A DNA stretch of 64,000 nucleotides from Stenopsyche tienmushanensis (taxonomy: Eukaryota; Arthropoda; Insecta; Trichoptera; Stenopsychidae): NCBI GenBank assembly GCA_008973525.1, contig WACJ01000552.1, forward strand, positions 1,674,001 to 1,738,000. The letters run 5' to 3'. Position 1 is the first letter of the stretch. The number at the start of each line of letters is the position of its first letter. The position numbers and the translations under genes are program-made. Shown here piece after piece: positions 61,867 to 64,000 of this stretch. The notes under the pieces are model-generated. The model did no database searches. It saw only the letters and a program-made list of their open reading frames with translations, and was not told the origin of the DNA.

Positions 61867-64000
61867 CTTTATGGTATTATAAGATTTCGCAATATGTGCA
61901 ATCCCATTGTATCAGTGCTTATTTATTTATATTTTTAATATTACAAACGGAATGCTCTAAAATGGTTTCGATAGATTTACATGCATATCGCTTATCGTGA
62001 ATTGTTTGATGGGCTCGTGAAAATAAAGAACGGACAAGATTCCGGAGGGATCTGCTTTGTATTCCGTGGTCCAGATGCGGTCCCAAAATAAAAGCAGATT
62101 TGGGGGCATCCCACCGAAGGTTGGGTGCCTTATGTCGACGGCACTAATATTATAATTCCTGTCGTTGATCCGGGATTTGATATTTGGCCATTCTTCGGCA
62201 AGAAGCGCTCGCATGGGCTTTCTTCGTCGATAATAAATTGAACGGAAGCTCTTTTTACGAGGCCGTAAAGATTTGCCGGCGTATTATCATTTCGCCGGTA
62301 CACTCAACACATCTCATATTTTCCTCCCTCTTGGTAGAGGAATAGTGACCCACCCCTACGCCACTGTTTATATTTATATCTTTATTTTGTTTATTGGGGC
62401 CATAACGACAAATAAATTGTTAATATATATGTCTGCCCGGCCGCCATCAAACTTTTTTATGGTCGCCGTGACTGGTTATTTTTTATGGCCGGCCCTCCAG
62501 AGATTCCTCCTTTTTTATTCTTCCCGCTTGAATACCCAAAGTTGTTTTATTCGATATAAAGTCTCTTTAATATGATTACTCGCATCAACGTAATGGGCGA
62601 TCGTTTCCTGCCCATCGTCTATTCCCAATAGGAAGTATATTAAAATACGATAAGACATAAATGCAAACTATTAATCAACCCATTCTTTCCTTTATTCACA
62701 ACACTCCTTCGAAGTATCGATATTTTATTACTTAAATCGGATTGATCAGATATAATAAATTATTCAAAGCTTAAATAATATCATAAAGCGGTTTGTCGTC
62801 GACATCAGACATTTCATCGAATAATTTTTCACACTAAATTCAAATTTACGTCAAATTTACGTCTTTGGCGACCTCTTTAAAATTATCAAGTCTGGGACAA
62901 TGCTCAAGCTATATGCGTTGTTATATATCAGCCCCTTTACTGCCTAACTTCAACTTCTTTACAGTCCATAATATCTTCATTGTTGAATCCTCCACTCTGC
63001 TAATTAATTTAACAAAGTGTCCCTTAGGTCCAATCTTGCCTATATTAAAACGGTCACCTCATTTTTTTGTTGATATATTAATGCGGACGACGAAATTATA
63101 TTCCGACAAAAGATTAAAGCGATGGTAATGACGACCTGGATAATATCCTCGCAGGATTCGTTTCAATGCGGCAGGAGATCGGAAAGCATAAAGGTTGCGT
63201 CTATAAGTTTTAGCCCGCGGCCTTTCATCGCAAAGTTATCATGCTCATAAGCGTTAACTTCAATTAGATATTATCGCTCGAGTTTTATGGTCCGCGCCGT
63301 CGAAGATAAATTTTAATAGGACCCCCCCCCCTCCCTCATTTACGAGTTCCGAAGCGTCTTAATGAAAAATTTTGCACTTTTTACGAGCGATTTTCCGGGC
63401 GGGTGGACCACCCACCCCTTTTGTGGGGCGGGTGCCATATCTGGCGCGTACACAAAATGGATGTCGTGAAAATTGGGTCGTCTGTCAGCGCACATCGTTC
63501 GTCATAATGCAATTCCTGTCCATGATGCACTTGCTCAGAATAACGAGGGTGTGATGTTCCATTCTTCAGCCTATAAACTGCACCTGATGTCATCAAATAT
63601 ATAAACATAGTTATTTCTTCTAGAAAAATATTATTTCTTATATAGATTTTTTTCTTATTTCTTTTCGAAAAATATTTATTTTGAGCAAAGTATATTTTAA
63701 GGGATAATTTTTATCATATTAATGATATGAAATGCATCTATTTTCAAGGTTAGATCCAATATATAAGATCATCATTTATAGATCCAAACCAATTATGGTT
63801 TGTTTCTCGTATGTCCCATAGAAATGCTTAAAATCAACCGTTATTTCATGATATACATACCAAAATGTGAATAGAATCTTCGGAAGATTTGCTTCTTGCG
63901 GATAATTTAATAGTAAGATATGATCGATGAGTATATTATAAAATTGTTATTGTATTTAAAATGTTAATCTAACATAAAACTGAGAAATAACATCATAACT
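61867..64000. other. Balanced blocks, non-coding
   Basis: Blocks at 61960-62640 and 62860-63560. A C10 run sits at 63322-63331. Frames up to 100 codons (62273-62575 +) have no recognisable domain. The last 400 bases are AT-rich. Confidence 0.4.

Overview
The window reads as AT-rich nuclear DNA of an animal, most likely an arthropod. The evidence is the set of transposon families seen as decayed copies (mariner, Tc1-like, Tigger/pogo-like, a piggyBac-like MITE, other small inverted-repeat elements), an intron-type signal of the kind first described in Drosophila, and the lack of bacterial features (no long ORFs, operons or ribosome-binding sites). I cannot name the species.

I find no intact host protein-coding gene. 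The longest open frame is 119 codons, and none of the frames shows a recognisable host domain; the few recognisable protein fragments are all transposable-element remains. I find no rRNA, intact tRNA, snRNA or known microRNA by eye, and no CRISPR array.

The window alternates between two textures. Strongly AT-rich stretches carry the transposon relics and a dispersed repeat family with about eight recognisable copies. Between them lie blocks of about 0.3 to 1.3 kb with balanced composition, non-repetitive and without coding capacity (for example 11431-11850, 16090-16760, 35680-36030, 42230-42860, 46500-47090, 53460-54060, 56850-57310, 61960-62640). These look like candidate non-coding regulatory blocks, but conservation cannot be judged from one sequence.

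The most informative single signal is at 35405-35475 on the + strand: a long pyrimidine tract ending in CAG directly abutting GTAAGT. That is the arrangement of a recursive (ratchet) splice site, where a zero-length exon lets a very long intron be removed in steps. It offers one economical explanation for 64 kb without exons: the window, or most of it, lies inside a giant intron of a gene transcribed on the + strand.

Layout: 1-13.8 kb, alternating blocks, a LINE remnant near 3 kb, a 44-bp perfect palindrome at 7.7 kb and an 18-bp perfect inverted repeat at 8.6 kb; 13.8-15.1 kb, mariner relic followed by a GC-rich block with nested palindromes; 15-29.5 kb, candidate regulatory blocks and dispersed repeats; 29.6-30.6 kb, a Tc1-like relic; 34.4-35.5 kb, MITE, tRNA-like SINE relic, inverted-repeat cluster and ratchet site; 36-50 kb, further blocks and a piggyBac-like MITE; 50-56 kb, two Tigger-family insertions, a 79-bp tandem duplication and a second copy of the 34.4-kb MITE; 56-64 kb, more balanced blocks and one further MITE.
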